This document shows positions 40,832 to 49,033 of a DNA stretch of 49,033 bases, one piece after another; the stretch's first letter is position 1, and every line of letters starts with the position of its first letter. The stretch is from Bacteroidales bacterium UBA1757 (GTDB lineage Bacteria > Bacteroidota > Bacteroidia > Bacteroidales > UBA1402): the NCBI GenBank assembly GCA_002315625.1, contig DCHH01000025.1:1-49033 (forward strand), in the 5' to 3' direction. The translations under genes were made by a program, and so were the position numbers. The notes beneath the pieces were generated by a model. It was given only the letters and a program-made list of their open reading frames with translations. It did no database searches and was not told the origin of the DNA.

Positions 40832-41671
40832 ATGAGAGACAGGCTGTCGTTTATTTTGTTGGTACTACTCTGTATTATGCCAAGGTTGATTGCTGCACAG
40901 GATATTACAGAAAAGGCTATTGAGGCTCCTTTACCAGACTCGGTCATGACGGCGGAAAAACACATGACACTGCCATACACCAACTGGTACAGCTTTGAAA
41001 AGCCCGAACCGAAATACGGCAGGAAGTTCCTTATGAGCAGTATAGCTCCTGCTGCCGTCGGATTGGTAGGCTTGGGAATCTATTTCTGGGACGATGCCCG
41101 TACATCCATACAGGATGCCATCAGCCTGGGCTATGAAACCCCGAAGGCTATGGGAGCAGACCAGCTACGGTATGTTCCCTTTGCAGTAAGTGCCGTTCTC
41201 CCGATGTTCGGCCTTTATCCCAAGCACAAGCCGCTTCATTCAATACCTTTGGGCTTCATCTCATACTGCTTTGCCGATTTGTGCGTGAACACAATCAAGA
41301 ATGCCACCAAGGAGGCCAGGCCCCACCCAACGCTTACTGAATGCAACAGTTTCCCATCACAGCACACATCAGAAGCCTTTATCGCGGCCACATTCCTCCA
41401 TCAGGAATACGGCCATTACAGCCCCTGGATTTCCGTCGCAGGATATGCATGCGCAACGTATGTGGCATGGGCCAGGGTGGCAGGTGACTACCACTGGTCA
41501 AACGACGTCCTGGTGGGAGCAGCCATGGGCACAATCTGCACAAATCTTGTCTATTTCGCCTACGATGGCCTTTCCGATTGGATTTACTCAAAAACTCATA
41601 ACGACAAACTGAGTATTATGCCTTTTGCTTCCAGCCACAGCGGCGGAATCTATCTTACATACGAATTTTAA
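40832..41671 (+). CDS. PAP2-family membrane phosphatase
   Basis: The 279-residue protein has a signal or first membrane segment (about 5-22). The three phosphatase motifs are KNATKEARP (156-164), PSQH (175-178) and R(x5)H(x3)D with Arg215, His221 and Asp225. Several transmembrane helices surround them. Such enzymes remove phosphate from lipid substrates (phosphatidic acid, undecaprenyl pyrophosphate or lipid A) on the periplasmic side. The exact substrate is not known; a lipid A phosphatase of the LpxF/LpxE kind is one possibility. It lies just before argF', an odd neighbour for an arginine gene. Confidence 0.88.
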   Translation: MRDRLSFILLVLLCIMPRLIAAQDITEKAIEAPLPDSVMTAEKHMTLPYTNWYSFEKPEPKYGRKFLMSSIAPAAVGLVGLGIYFWDDARTSIQDAISLGYETPKAMGADQLRYVPFAVSAVLPMFGLYPKHKPLHSIPLGFISYCFADLCVNTIKNATKEARPHPTLTECNSFPSQHTSEAFIAATFLHQEYGHYSPWISVAGYACATYVAWARVAGDYHWSNDVLVGAAMGTICTNLVYFAYDGLSDWIYSKTHNDKLSIMPFASSHSGGIYLTYEF

Positions 41672-41683
41672 CTGATTTCCGTA

Positions 41684-42676
41684 ATGAGACACTTTACCTC
41701 CATCAATGATTTGGGCGATGTTCAGGCAGCCGTAAAAGAAGCCCTTGAAATCAAGAAAAACCGTTACGCCTTCCAGGAATTGGGAAAGAATCGTACCGCT
41801 TTGCTGATTTTCTTCAACAACAGCCTTCGCACCCGCCTCAGCACCCAGAAGGCCGCAATGAATCTGGGTATGAACGTAATAGTACTCGATGTCAACCAGG
41901 GTGCCTGGAAGCTGGAGACTGAACGCGGTGTCATCATGGACGGTGACAAGAGCGAGCATCTGCTTGAGGCCATTCCGGTGATGGGATGCTACTGTGATAT
42001 GATTGGCGTTCGTTCCTTCGCCCGTTTCGAGAATAAGGAAGATGACTATAACGAGAAGATACTCAACCAGTTCATCAAATATTCCGGGCGTCCGGTATTC
42101 AGTATGGAAGCGGCTACCCGCCATCCGCTGCAAAGCTTTGCCGACCTCATCACAATCGAAGAGTACAAAAAGACAGCCCGTCCCAAGGTTGTCATGACAT
42201 GGGCTCCCCATCCCAAGGCCCTGCCTCAGGCCGTTCCCAACAGTTTTGCCGAAACGATGAACGCAACCGACTATGAATTCGTGATTGCCCAGCCTCACGG
42301 CTACGAGCTCGACGAGAAATTCGTGGGTCGTGCAAAAGTTGAATACGACCAACGAAAAGCACTTGAAGGTGCCGATTTCGTCTATGCAAAGAACTGGTCG
42401 GCCTACAAAGACCCCAACTACGGAAAAGTCATCTGCAAGGATATGGATTGGACAGTCGATACGGAAAAGATGGCCCTTACAAACAATGCCTACTTTATGC
42501 ACTGCCTGCCTGTCCGTCGCAATATGATAGTCAGTGACGATGTAATCGAGAGTCCTCAATCTATTGTGATTCCCGAAGCTGCCAACCGTGAAATCTCTGC
42601 CCAGTGCGTCCTGAAGCGCATCCTTGAAGGACTCAACGGTGATGCCCAGCCGGTCTCAACTGGCTACTGGCACTAA
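41684..42676 (+). CDS. argF': N-succinylornithine-type transcarbamylase
   Basis: The 330-residue enzyme uses carbamoyl phosphate to make the N-acylcitrulline of the arginine pathway. The carbamoyl-phosphate loop reads SLRTRLST (47-54). The LETERGVIMDGD stretch at 77-88 and HCLPVRRNM near 279-287 are typical of the AOTC/SOTC branch rather than ordinary OTC. Residue 90 is Ser (GDKSEHLLE). In the studied Xanthomonas N-acetylornithine enzyme the matching residue is Glu, while the Bacteroides fragilis N-succinylornithine enzyme has Pro; small residues there permit the succinyl group. It follows the PAP2 gene by 12 bp. Confidence 0.92.
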   Translation: MRHFTSINDLGDVQAAVKEALEIKKNRYAFQELGKNRTALLIFFNNSLRTRLSTQKAAMNLGMNVIVLDVNQGAWKLETERGVIMDGDKSEHLLEAIPVMGCYCDMIGVRSFARFENKEDDYNEKILNQFIKYSGRPVFSMEAATRHPLQSFADLITIEEYKKTARPKVVMTWAPHPKALPQAVPNSFAETMNATDYEFVIAQPHGYELDEKFVGRAKVEYDQRKALEGADFVYAKNWSAYKDPNYGKVICKDMDWTVDTEKMALTNNAYFMHCLPVRRNMIVSDDVIESPQSIVIPEAANREISAQCVLKRILEGLNGDAQPVSTGYWH

Positions 42677-42689
42677 TTGGTAGTGTGTT

Positions 42690-43628
42690 ATGTGGTTGTG
42701 GTGTACCATTCTTTCGTCCATCTTCCTCGGACTGTATGAGGTTTTCAAAAAGCTGTCGCTAAGGGGGAATGCCGTCCTTCCGGTCCTGTTTTTCACGCCG
42801 GTCATCTGCACTTTGTTCTTCCTTCCCTGCCTGATTCTCTCCCGGACAAATCCGGAAATGATGCAAGGGACAGCCGTTTATGTTGGACAGATAAGCGGCA
42901 CTGACCATCTCTATATCCTGTTAAAGTCAGCTATAGTGTTGATTTCATGGTGCCTGGCCTACTATGCCATGAAGAATCTCCCAATCACCATAGCCTCCCC
43001 CATCAAATCCACCCAGCCGATGTTCATCCTTATCGGAGCCTTCATAGTTTTTGGCGAGCGGATGAACGGCTGGCAATGGGCTGGTGCCATGATTGCACTG
43101 GTCTGCCTGTTCTTCTATTCCCGCATCGGTGAAAAGGAGGGTATTTCATTCGTTCACAACAAATGGATATGGTGTCTCATTGGGGCGGTACTTGTTGGTG
43201 CAATCAGCGGTCTGTACGACAAATACATGATGCGCCATTTCGACCGGATGGCAGTGCAGATATGGTACACCTTCTACCAGATTCTTCTAATGATTCCCAT
43301 CATGGCAGGCTATACCATACACCAGTACCGGCTTGTCAAAGATGGAAACGGCAGCACAACTGGAGTGGGCTGGCTCGGAGGCTTCCAATGGCGCTGGAGC
43401 ATCATTGGTCTCGGCCTGCTGCTCTGCATCTCCGACTTCCTTTATTTCTATGCTCTTTCCATTCCCGATTCGCTGATTTCCGTTGTGTCGCCAATCCGTC
43501 GCTCGGGTGTAATCGTACCGTTCCTGGCCGGAGCACTCTTCATGAAGGAAAAGCATATCAAGGAAAAAGGAATCCTGCTCATAGGTGTGCTGATTGGTAT
43601 TCTATGCCTCTATTTCGGCTCTATCTGA
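42690..43628 (+). CDS. EamA/DMT-family membrane transporter
   Basis: The 312-residue protein has about ten hydrophobic segments in two EamA-type halves; the first ends with the IASPIKSTQPMFILIGAFIVFGERM stretch and the second with SVVSPIRRSGVIVPFLAG and an IGVLIGILCLYFG helix. These are hallmarks of the drug/metabolite transporter superfamily. Possible cargo includes amino acids or nucleosides, but nothing in the sequence fixes it. It starts 13 bp after argF', so it may be cotranscribed and could export an arginine-pathway metabolite. That link is speculative. Confidence 0.88.
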   Translation: MWLWCTILSSIFLGLYEVFKKLSLRGNAVLPVLFFTPVICTLFFLPCLILSRTNPEMMQGTAVYVGQISGTDHLYILLKSAIVLISWCLAYYAMKNLPITIASPIKSTQPMFILIGAFIVFGERMNGWQWAGAMIALVCLFFYSRIGEKEGISFVHNKWIWCLIGAVLVGAISGLYDKYMMRHFDRMAVQIWYTFYQILLMIPIMAGYTIHQYRLVKDGNGSTTGVGWLGGFQWRWSIIGLGLLLCISDFLYFYALSIPDSLISVVSPIRRSGVIVPFLAGALFMKEKHIKEKGILLIGVLIGILCLYFGSI

Positions 43629-43650
43629 TTTTTGTTGAACCACCACTAAT

Positions 43651-44358
43651 ATGAAATCCATCCTGTCTGTTGTCGTAACGCTTGCTGTTGCACTTGCCGT
43701 CCAGGCACAAATCATCCCTTCCGTGGAAAAATGTTTTCAGTCCATGCCCGATTTGTTCCTGCCCTCAAGTGAGACAATGCGTCTCGACCTCATTGACTAC
43801 TACAAGAGCGGGCTCCGCTCCCACGTCAAGGGTCCTTTTGACAACACGATGGAAATCAAAGATATGTCCGATTCGTATCTTCGCGTTAAAACAAGCAGCG
43901 TGGGTGACATTCAAATCAAGATTCTGCCCATCGATTCTGCCAGTACCGACTCCTCTGCCTTTGTTCTGGCCGTTGTCCGCACGGTGCAAGGTCCCGCAGC
44001 AGCCAGCGATATGTCATTCTACACTCTTGACTGGCAGCCCGTCAAAGGCAACTATTCCGCACCAAAGGTTTCATCTGATGTCTTTTGGGATTTGTCAATG
44101 CTTGACAGCCTGTCGCAACGTTCTCTTGCCGATAACTTTGACGAACTGGGATCGGTGGAAATCAATCCGGAGAATGTGCTGTCGGCTGCGTTATATTCCT
44201 ACGATTTCAATTCGCAGGACAACACCCTGACAGTCAAATCGTCAGCCGAAAAGCAACTTGACAAGGCCGTATTCAAGGCCGTCACCCCAGCCTTCCGCCC
44301 CACCCAGTTCTACGAGTGGCAGGTTCATGGCGAACCTTCATTTGTGCTAAAATTTTGA
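43651..44358 (+). CDS. DUF3256-family exported protein
   Basis: The 235-residue protein has a signal peptide (hydrophobic core 4-17, cleavage near QAQ at 18-20). The mature part begins with PSVEKCFQSMPDLFLP, typical of the DUF3256 family of Bacteroidales; the rest is predicted beta-rich. Function is unknown. It starts 22 bp after the transporter gene and meets the nitroreductase gene convergently with an 11-bp gap and no clear terminator. Confidence 0.8.
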   Translation: MKSILSVVVTLAVALAVQAQIIPSVEKCFQSMPDLFLPSSETMRLDLIDYYKSGLRSHVKGPFDNTMEIKDMSDSYLRVKTSSVGDIQIKILPIDSASTDSSAFVLAVVRTVQGPAAASDMSFYTLDWQPVKGNYSAPKVSSDVFWDLSMLDSLSQRSLADNFDELGSVEINPENVLSAALYSYDFNSQDNTLTVKSSAEKQLDKAVFKAVTPAFRPTQFYEWQVHGEPSFVLKF

Positions 44359-44369
44359 TTTTAAGTACT

Positions 44370-45002
44370 CTATAATATAAGTTCACGAGCGGGGATTTTG
44401 GGTACGCAGTGGATTCCGTCCTGACGGTAGTATTTGTGGCTGTCAGCTTCATGGATTGGCACAAGACTGTATTTCTCAATTCCCTTGCCGATAGCAACAA
44501 GCATCAAAGGCTCATACGGCAGATTAAGGTCTTCAATGATAGCCGATTTGTTGAATGCGCCTATGCAGATTCCGTTCAGTCCCATCTCCACGGCTTTCAG
44601 CAGCATACTTTGAAGCGAAATGCCCAGGTCGGTATAGACATAGTAATCCGGAGCTATCGTGGAACAGACTATGATAAAAGCCTCCGGTTCCGTGCCGGGA
44701 AAGGGCAAATGCAATTCCGGCAGCGCACCACCTAACTTTATGTTTTTCAGCACAGCATCAGCCTCTTCGCCGACGTTAACCAACCTGAAGCGCAAGACCT
44801 GCTGATTCCGTGCGGAAGGCACCTTGTCGTTGACCGAAACGATGCGCTCTAGCATATCGCGAGTTACTACAAAACTTTTGTCGTACCCCCTGCAACTGCG
44901 ATTCTTCACCAACAGTTCGTTCAAGGTATGTCCTATCCGTCTGACTGCGCCTTTTCCTTTCTCGTAGGCATCATAGCGCTTTTCCAGAAATCCGTCTGCC
45001 AT
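44370..45002 (-). CDS. nitroreductase-family flavoprotein
   Basis: The 210-residue protein resembles FMN-dependent nitroreductases: KNRSCRGYD near 34-42 and SARNQQVLRF near 63-72 bind the flavin phosphate. YTDLGISLQSMLLKAVEMGLNGICIGAF (121 onward) is the typical dimer helix and strand. These cytoplasmic enzymes reduce nitro compounds, quinones or other electron acceptors with NAD(P)H; the physiological substrate is unknown. It starts 3 bp after the CoA-transferase stop and is likely cotranscribed from the promoter at 46403-46434. Confidence 0.9.
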   Translation of the reverse strand: MADGFLEKRYDAYEKGKGAVRRIGHTLNELLVKNRSCRGYDKSFVVTRDMLERIVSVNDKVPSARNQQVLRFRLVNVGEEADAVLKNIKLGGALPELHLPFPGTEPEAFIIVCSTIAPDYYVYTDLGISLQSMLLKAVEMGLNGICIGAFNKSAIIEDLNLPYEPLMLVAIGKGIEKYSLVPIHEADSHKYYRQDGIHCVPKIPARELIL

Positions 45003-45005
45003 AGT

Positions 45006-46382
45006 CTAAATAATTATCGATTTGAAATGGGGTCCGAACCGTTCAAAGGCAGCCCGGTCAAGGGTTTCGCGGTCATCAGGATGGGCAATGCTGATAAGCA
45101 GTTTTGCACGTTCCTGCAATGATTTACCCGACAAATCAACCGCTCCGTATTCACTTACCACCCAATGGGCATCAGGTCGTGGAGTGACCACCCCTGCTCC
45201 AGGGTCGAGGATGGGGACAATCTTGCTCTGCCCTTTCTTTGTGCGAGAGGCAAATGCCATTATGGACTTGCCGCCCTTCGAAATTTCCGTTCCCTTCACG
45301 AAATCGAGCTGGCCGCCCGTACCTGAGATAATGCGCTGACCGACACTGTCGGCACATACCTGACCCGTCAGGTCAATCTGGATTGCAGTATTGATGGCCA
45401 CCATTTTGGGATTTCTGCCAATGACACTGGAATTATTCGTATAGGCCGAATCCATCATCAGGAAGTCGGGGTTCTGATCCACATAGTCAAACACCCGGCT
45501 GCTTCCCAACATCAAGGTTGCTACCACCTTGCCGGGATCAGTCTTCTTGTGGATACCCGTAGCCACCCCCAACCGGAAAAGTTCCAGCAGACCGTCCGAG
45601 CACATCTCAGTATGTATGCCAAGGTCCTTATGGTCCTTGAGATGGGCAACAACGGCATTGGGCAATGAACCGATACCCGCCTGCAAGCATGAACCGTCCT
45701 CAATGATGTCGGCACACAACTGGCCGATTGTATTTTCCACTTCGTCGGGCCATTCCGATTCGGGTTCGAAGAGAGGCCGGTCGTCTCGAACCAGGAAATC
45801 GAAGCTTCCCAACGGCAACCGTGCATCCCCGTATGTATGGGGAATATAGCGGTTCATCAGTCCAATAACCACTCTGGAAGCATCCAGTGCACCCAGACTC
45901 CCTTCCACATCGGTTCCTAACGACACACATCCATGCTCATCGGGAAGCGATACACTCAGGAAACTGACATGGCACGGAATATTGCCCAACCTGTAGAGCA
46001 AAGGGACATCATGCAGATGGACAGGGATGTAGTCAGCATATCCTGTATTGACCAGTTCCCGCACATTGCCTCCTACGAAAGTGGGCTGGTCAAAGATTAT
46101 ATCCTCGTATTTGGGATCTGCGTAATGAACACGGCCAAAAGTCACCGAGTGATGAAGATGAATGTCTTCGATGTCGTTTCGAGGGTCAAACTGCCCCTGC
46201 GCCTTGTGCTCCAGACTTTCATCAGCCCTACGGCAAAGGGCGTCCAAAAGGGCGACCGGCATCTGTGCACCACCATTGAAATGTATGTGGTCGTGGGACC
46301 GGACTGCCGCTACAGCCTCGTCAGCGGTCACCTCCCTATGTGCCTTCCTGCTGTTGACCGGTGTATAATAATTAATGGCCAT
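45006..46382 (-). CDS. acetyl-CoA hydrolase/CoA-transferase family protein
   Basis: The 458-residue class I CoA-transferase has the catalytic Glu259 in GIHTEMCSDG, which forms the glutamyl-CoA thioester. The oxyanion-region stretch is LQAGIGSLPNAV near 233-244 and the glycine loop GTGGQLDFVKG lies near 354-364. Size and motifs fit the 4-hydroxybutyrate/butyrate:acetate CoA-transferase branch, so it may move CoA between acetate and another short acid during fermentation. I chose the ATG whose codon ends at 46382; a longer frame upstream runs through the promoter. The substrate acid is not fixed by sequence. Confidence 0.88.
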   Translation of the reverse strand: MAINYYTPVNSRKAHREVTADEAVAAVRSHDHIHFNGGAQMPVALLDALCRRADESLEHKAQGQFDPRNDIEDIHLHHSVTFGRVHYADPKYEDIIFDQPTFVGGNVRELVNTGYADYIPVHLHDVPLLYRLGNIPCHVSFLSVSLPDEHGCVSLGTDVEGSLGALDASRVVIGLMNRYIPHTYGDARLPLGSFDFLVRDDRPLFEPESEWPDEVENTIGQLCADIIEDGSCLQAGIGSLPNAVVAHLKDHKDLGIHTEMCSDGLLELFRLGVATGIHKKTDPGKVVATLMLGSSRVFDYVDQNPDFLMMDSAYTNNSSVIGRNPKMVAINTAIQIDLTGQVCADSVGQRIISGTGGQLDFVKGTEISKGGKSIMAFASRTKKGQSKIVPILDPGAGVVTPRPDAHWVVSEYGAVDLSGKSLQERAKLLISIAHPDDRETLDRAAFERFGPHFKSIII

Positions 46383-46402
46383 GTGATTCGTGAAATTTCC
46401 CG

Positions 46403-46434
46403 TAAAGGTACTCTTTTCCCGCTTGCATTGCAAA
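46403..46434 (-). promoter_or_regulatory. promoter of the CoA-transferase/nitroreductase unit
   Basis: On the minus strand TTTG (46434-46431), a 20-bp spacer and TACCTTTA (46410-46403), one mismatch from consensus. Leader about 15-20 nt. It is divergent from the phoH promoter. Confidence 0.6.
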
Positions 46435-46478
46435 TACTCTTCGACCACACGTTTTGTGTTACTGACCTGAACAATAAA

Positions 46479-46510
46479 TTTGTCATTACGGGCGGTTTGG
46501 CTTACCTTTG
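46479..46510 (+). promoter_or_regulatory. promoter of phoH-purC-purM
   Basis: TTTG at 46479-46482, a 20-bp spacer and TACCTTTG at 46503-46510 match the consensus perfectly. The leader to ATG 46571 is about 55 nt. Confidence 0.75.
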
Positions 46511-46570
46511 CAAAAATATTCCCAATCACTCAAAAGTGACATTTCCGACAAAGCAAATGATTGATGTACA

Positions 46571-47524
46571 ATGATTGAGCGCATCCTTGTCATAGAAGAG
46601 GCCGACCCGGTTCTGCTGTGCGGCGTGAACAACTGTAACATACAGCTGCTCAAAACGTTGTACCCCAAAATACGCATCGTTGCACGGGGCAATGTACTCA
46701 AGGTCCTGGGCGATGAGGCAGAGCTTGATGCCTTCGGGGAGGTTCTGAAGGCATTGCAGAAATATGCATCCGAGTTCAACCAGTTGCAGGAAGAAAACAT
46801 TCTGGACATAGTGCAGGGGCGCCGTCCGGTCACAGTCAAACAAGACAACCTCATACTGTTCGGATTAGGGGGCAAGCCTATCACAGCCCGTACCGTCAAC
46901 CAGCAGAATCTTGTCAAGGCGTACGAAGAGAATGACCTGCTGTTTGCCGTAGGTCCTGCGGGAACCGGCAAGACCTACACGGCCATTGCCCTGGCAGTCC
47001 GCGCCTTCAAGAACAAAGAGGTTCGCAAGATTATCCTCTCCCGGCCGGCCGTTGAAGCAGGGGAAAAACTCGGGTTCCTTCCAGGTGACATGAAGGATAA
47101 AATTGACCCATATCTCCAGCCGCTCTACGACGCTCTGGAAGACATGATACCGATGGCCAAACTGCAGGAATACATGGACAACCGCATGGTTCAGATAGCT
47201 CCGCTCGCCTTCATGCGCGGACGCACACTGTCCGATGCCGTAGTAATTCTCGATGAGGCACAGAATACGACAGTACAGCAGATAAAGATGTTCCTCACCC
47301 GCATGGGCATGAACACAAAAATGATTGTGACAGGCGACCTCACGCAGATTGACCTTCCTGCCGCCACGACTTCAGGGCTGGTACATGCCCTCAAGGTACT
47401 AGACAAGGTGAAGGGAGTCGCCAGGATTGAATTTGACAAGCGTGATATTGTGCGCCACAAACTGGTTCAGCGGATTGTGGAAGCATACGAAGCGTACGAC
47501 AACAATAAAAACCATATATTATGA
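46571..47524 (+). CDS. PhoH-family ATPase
   Basis: The 317-residue cytoplasmic protein has a PhoH-type P-loop ATPase: Walker A GPAGTGKT at 128-135, Walker B VVILDEAQNT near 231-240, and an N-terminal RNA-binding-like domain (about 1-110). PhoH-like (YbeZ-type) proteins work with YbeY in ribosome and RNA maturation, and some have RNA helicase activity. Here it overlaps purC by 4 bp (ATGA), an association with purine synthesis seen elsewhere in the phylum, for which I know no explanation. Confidence 0.93.
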   Translation: MIERILVIEEADPVLLCGVNNCNIQLLKTLYPKIRIVARGNVLKVLGDEAELDAFGEVLKALQKYASEFNQLQEENILDIVQGRRPVTVKQDNLILFGLGGKPITARTVNQQNLVKAYEENDLLFAVGPAGTGKTYTAIALAVRAFKNKEVRKIILSRPAVEAGEKLGFLPGDMKDKIDPYLQPLYDALEDMIPMAKLQEYMDNRMVQIAPLAFMRGRTLSDAVVILDEAQNTTVQQIKMFLTRMGMNTKMIVTGDLTQIDLPAATTSGLVHALKVLDKVKGVARIEFDKRDIVRHKLVQRIVEAYEAYDNNKNHIL

Positions 47525-48471
47525 ACGCAGTAACAAGAACCGATTTCCATTTTGACGGGCAGAAGTCTGTCTATCACGGCAAGGTCCGAGACGTGTATAA
47601 CATCAACGACGAGCTGATGGTCATGGTCGCGACCGACCGAATCTCTGCATTTGATGTAATCCTGCCCAAGGGCATTCCTTTCAAAGGACAGGTTCTCAAT
47701 GAGATAGCCGCCAAATTCCTCGACGCCACCGCCGATATAGTTCCCAACTGGAAAATGGCCACTCCCGACCCGATGGTAACTGTGGGCATCAAATGTGAAG
47801 GATTCCGTGTCGAAATGATTATCCGTGGTTACCTGACCGGTTCGGCCTGGAGAGAGTACAAGAACGGCTGCCGCGAGCTCTGCGGCGTGAAACTGCCCGA
47901 AGGGATGAAGGAGAACCAGAAGTTCCCGCAGCCCATCATCACCCCGACAACCAAGGCCGACGAAGGTCACGACCAGAACATCTCCAAGGATGAAATCATC
48001 GCCCAAGGGCTTGTCTCCAAGGAAGACTACGAGCTCATGGAAAAATATACCCGCGCCCTTTTCCAGCGCGGAACCGAAATCGCAGCCGGTAAGGGACTTA
48101 TCCTTGTCGATACCAAGTATGAATTCGGTAAGAAGGACGGCAAGGTCTATCTCATTGACGAAATCCACACCCCCGACTCAAGCCGCTATTTCTATGCTGA
48201 GGGCTATGCCGAAAAGTTTGCCAAGGGCGAGCCTCAAAAACAGTTGTCAAAGGAGTTTGTCCGCCAGTGGCTTATTGAGCATAATTTCATGAACGAGCCA
48301 GGACAAGTGATGCCGGAAATCACCGATGAATACGCACAATCTGTAAGCGACCGCTACATAGAACTCTTCGAGCACGTAACCGGAGAAAAGTTCTGCAAGG
48401 CGCAGGGTACCGACATCGTTGCACGTATTGAGAAGAATGTGAAAGACTACTTGAACAGCATCAAAAAATGA
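47521..48471 (+). CDS. purC: phosphoribosylaminoimidazole-succinocarboxamide synthase
   Basis: The 316-residue enzyme couples CAIR with aspartate to give SAICAR in purine synthesis. GKVRDVYNINDELMVMVATD near the N-terminus and DRISAFDVILPKGIP (39-53) are the nucleotide-binding signature. EMIIRGYLTGSAWREYK near 99-115 and LVDTKYEFGKKDG near 198-210 are substrate motifs. It is a longer form than E. coli PurC (237), like that of yeast and many Bacteroidota. Start and stop overlap phoH and purM by 4 bp each, indicating coupled translation. Confidence 0.96.
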   Translation: MNAVTRTDFHFDGQKSVYHGKVRDVYNINDELMVMVATDRISAFDVILPKGIPFKGQVLNEIAAKFLDATADIVPNWKMATPDPMVTVGIKCEGFRVEMIIRGYLTGSAWREYKNGCRELCGVKLPEGMKENQKFPQPIITPTTKADEGHDQNISKDEIIAQGLVSKEDYELMEKYTRALFQRGTEIAAGKGLILVDTKYEFGKKDGKVYLIDEIHTPDSSRYFYAEGYAEKFAKGEPQKQLSKEFVRQWLIEHNFMNEPGQVMPEITDEYAQSVSDRYIELFEHVTGEKFCKAQGTDIVARIEKNVKDYLNSIKK

Positions 48472-49033
48472 ACGACGACCGTTATCAGCTGCGCGGTGTA
48501 TCGGCCGGCAAGGAGGACGTACACAACGCCATCAAGAATATCGACAAGGGATTGTACCCGCACGCATTCTGCAAAATCATTCCCGATATCCTTGGGGGCG
48601 ATCCAGATTACTGCAACATAATGCACGCCGACGGTGCCGGCACCAAGTCTTCGCTGGCCTATCTATACTGGAAGGAAACCGGCGACCTGAGTGTCTGGAA
48701 AGGCATTGCACAAGATGCGCTCATCATGAACACCGACGACCTGCTGTGCGTGGGTGCAGTTGACAATATCCTGGTTTCCAGCACAATCGGGCGCAACAAG
48801 CACCTGATTCCCGGCGATGTGATTTCAGCCATTATCAACGGCACCGACGAACTGCTCAGCGAACTGCGCGACATGGGTGTCGGCGTCTATGCCACAGGCG
48901 GAGAAACGGCCGATGTGGGAGACCTGGTGCGTACCATCATAGTTGACAGTACCGTCACATGCCGCATGAAGCGGGCCGACGTAATTGACAATGCAAACAT
49001 TGAGGCTGGCGATGTCATCGTAGGACTTGCCTC
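48468..49033 (+). CDS. purM: phosphoribosylformylglycinamidine cyclo-ligase (5' part)
   Basis: The first 188 codons are present and the gene runs off the right edge. MNDDRYQLRGVSAGKEDV opens it, and the HADGAGTKSS stretch and a TGGETADVGD loop are the ATP- and substrate-binding signatures of AIR synthase. It would form AIR from FGAM in the fifth step of purine synthesis. Its ATG overlaps the purC stop (ATGA). The C-terminal half is not visible, so overall integrity cannot be judged. Confidence 0.9.
   Translation, partial: MNDDRYQLRGVSAGKEDVHNAIKNIDKGLYPHAFCKIIPDILGGDPDYCNIMHADGAGTKSSLAYLYWKETGDLSVWKGIAQDALIMNTDDLLCVGAVDNILVSSTIGRNKHLIPGDVISAIINGTDELLSELRDMGVGVYATGGETADVGDLVRTIIVDSTVTCRMKRADVIDNANIEAGDVIVGLA

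Noticed and set aside
46383..46529. Longer N-terminus of the CoA-transferase
   Set aside because: The extra 49 codons would cover its own -33/-7 promoter and the phoH promoter, and are not typical of the family.
45933..46574. Open frame of 213 codons on the plus strand opposite the CoA-transferase start region
   Set aside because: It is antisense to a clear CoA-transferase and runs through both divergent promoters; the peptide shows no domain.
1..49033. Mobile element, phage, CRISPR, toxin-antitoxin or defence system
   Set aside because: No transposase, integrase, direct-repeat array, toxin or defence domain was seen; the GNAT and CPBP proteins fit metabolic and membrane roles better, and composition is even throughout.

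Overview
The window is core chromosome of a Bacteroidales bacterium (phylum Bacteroidota). The main evidence is the repeated promoter shape TTTG, then 19-21 bp, then TAnnTTTG, seen before tig, recQ, dapB, argR and phoH, together with few Shine-Dalgarno sequences. Lineage-typical genes agree: an ArgF' N-succinylornithine-type transcarbamylase, DUF3108 and DUF3256 proteins, a WbqC protein, a long signal peptidase I and an OstA-like protein. Base composition is near 50% G+C, which would suit a Prevotellaceae, Muribaculaceae or Bacteroidaceae member; I cannot name the genus. I see no transposase, integrase, phage gene, CRISPR array, toxin-antitoxin pair or defence island.

Layout. 1-1250: the tail of an unidentified gene, then a CPBP intramembrane protease divergent from tig. 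1252-8362: protein quality control (tig-clpP-clpX, closed by a terminator), recQ with its own promoter, and guaB. 8366-18192: a tightly packed plus-strand run with three SurA-like periplasmic foldases, an OstA/LptA-like protein, a small membrane protein, mutL and an RNase R-type exonuclease. 18193-20327: apt and a convergent purine permease. 20466-25786: DEAD-box helicase, rpsO, acpP-fabF, cysS. 25796-28750: a minus-strand envelope pair (DUF3108 and a large Ig-like lipoprotein). 28869-32980: dapB-lepB-wbqC-M16 peptidase. 33068-35339: an atypical OmpR-type regulator, tyrS and tRNA-Gln. 35472-42676: arginine biosynthesis (argR, GNAT, argG, argC, argD, then truA, PAP2 and argF'). 42690-45002: a DMT transporter, DUF3256 and a nitroreductase. 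45006-49033: a CoA-transferase divergent from phoH-purC-purM, which runs off the window.

How the genes fit together. The foldase run plus the OstA-like gene supports outer-membrane protein and LPS assembly. The arginine block probably uses N-succinylated intermediates, because residue 90 of ArgF' is Ser rather than the Glu of N-acetylornithine enzymes. The GNAT protein in the same block is therefore a candidate for the first, glutamate-acylating step.

I found no clearly new multi-gene system. The best single observations are an RNase R-type protein with no room for its two N-terminal cold-shock domains, an OmpR-type regulator with a degenerate receiver, and the Cys-rich GNAT protein in the arginine cluster.
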